Positions 14,564 to 14,614 of a DNA stretch of 14,614 nt are shown piece by piece (within the stretch, counting starts at the first letter, position 1; each line of letters begins with the position of its first letter). Made by a program: the position numbers and the translations under genes. The notes beneath the pieces were generated by a model that was not told where the DNA came from, did not search any database, and worked only from the letters and a program-made list of their open reading frames with translations. The DNA is taken from assembly GCA_045125935.1 (NCBI GenBank), contig JBGVNW010000061.1, positions 1 to 14,614 on the forward strand, in the 5' to 3' direction. Source of the stretch: CAG-877 sp045125935. Its GTDB lineage: Bacteria; Bacillota_I; Bacilli_A; RF39; UBA660.

Positions 14564-14614
14564 ATGATAGAAGAAATTGAATTTCATAATAATATATTTT
14601 ATAAAGATAGAACT
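14564..14614 (+). CDS. Start of an unidentified plus-strand gene (cut by window edge)
   Basis: An open frame of 17 codons, MIEEIEFHNNIFYKDRT, runs to the window edge without a stop. A GTGAT ribosome-site half lies a few bases before the ATG, and an extended -10 just upstream. An in-frame ATG at 14558 is an alternative start with no better site. Too little is present for a family call, and chance cannot be ruled out at this length in such AT-rich sequence. Confidence 0.4.
   Translation, partial: MIEEIEFHNNIFYKDRT

Noticed and set aside
11016..14614. tRNA-Gly as attachment site of an integrated element
   Set aside because: No repeat of the tRNA 3' end was found to the right within the window, and no integrase is visible. 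A far boundary outside the window cannot be excluded.
1..14614. CRISPR array, rRNA genes, insertion sequence with transposase
   Set aside because: No regularly spaced repeats, rRNA sequence or transposase motifs were seen on either strand.

Overview
The window is strongly AT-rich, with short gaps, good Shine-Dalgarno sites and mostly housekeeping genes. It looks like a chromosome segment from a low-GC Bacillota, probably a small-genome member of Bacilli (Erysipelotrichales, RF39 or Acholeplasma-like). That placement is inference. Tryptophan is read from TGG and TGA ends genes (lspA for example), so the Mycoplasma code 4 is not in use. TAG also ends intact genes (typA, rluD), so it is a real stop here. 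Nearly all genes lie on the minus strand; rpmB, tRNA-Gly and an incomplete gene at the right edge lie on plus.

Core region, 1-11041. From the left: the N-terminal part of a seven-helix membrane histidine kinase (cut by the window edge); a HAD-phosphatase/PlsC-acyltransferase fusion; an overlapping operon dnaE-lspA-rluD (replicative polymerase, lipoprotein signal peptidase, 23S rRNA pseudouridine synthase); rpmB (L28), transcribed divergently from dnaE; an unrecognised single-pass membrane protein; typA/bipA (ribosome GTPase); a dedA-family membrane protein followed by a 63-residue membrane protein; and tRNA-Gly(TCC). Most units have a promoter with an extended -10 element (TGn-TATAAT type). 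Several intrinsic terminators overlap stop codons.

Accessory or decaying region, 11042-14614. A stand-alone YqfO/NIF3-type PII-like domain gene overlaps by 4 bp the end of a broken YhcG/DUF1016 PD-(D/E)XK nuclease gene. The nuclease gene has two in-frame TAG codons and one single-base frameshift. Upstream is a multi-pass membrane protein with a YcxB-like domain, then a second decayed reading frame, then an AT-rich perfect palindrome and the start of a plus-strand gene.

The least expected signal is the long leader of tRNA-Gly. It forms a 16-position hairpin whose 3' arm also holds 12 nt perfectly complementary to the anticodon arm of the tRNA it precedes, giving two mutually exclusive folds. 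No complete new defence or mobile system is visible.
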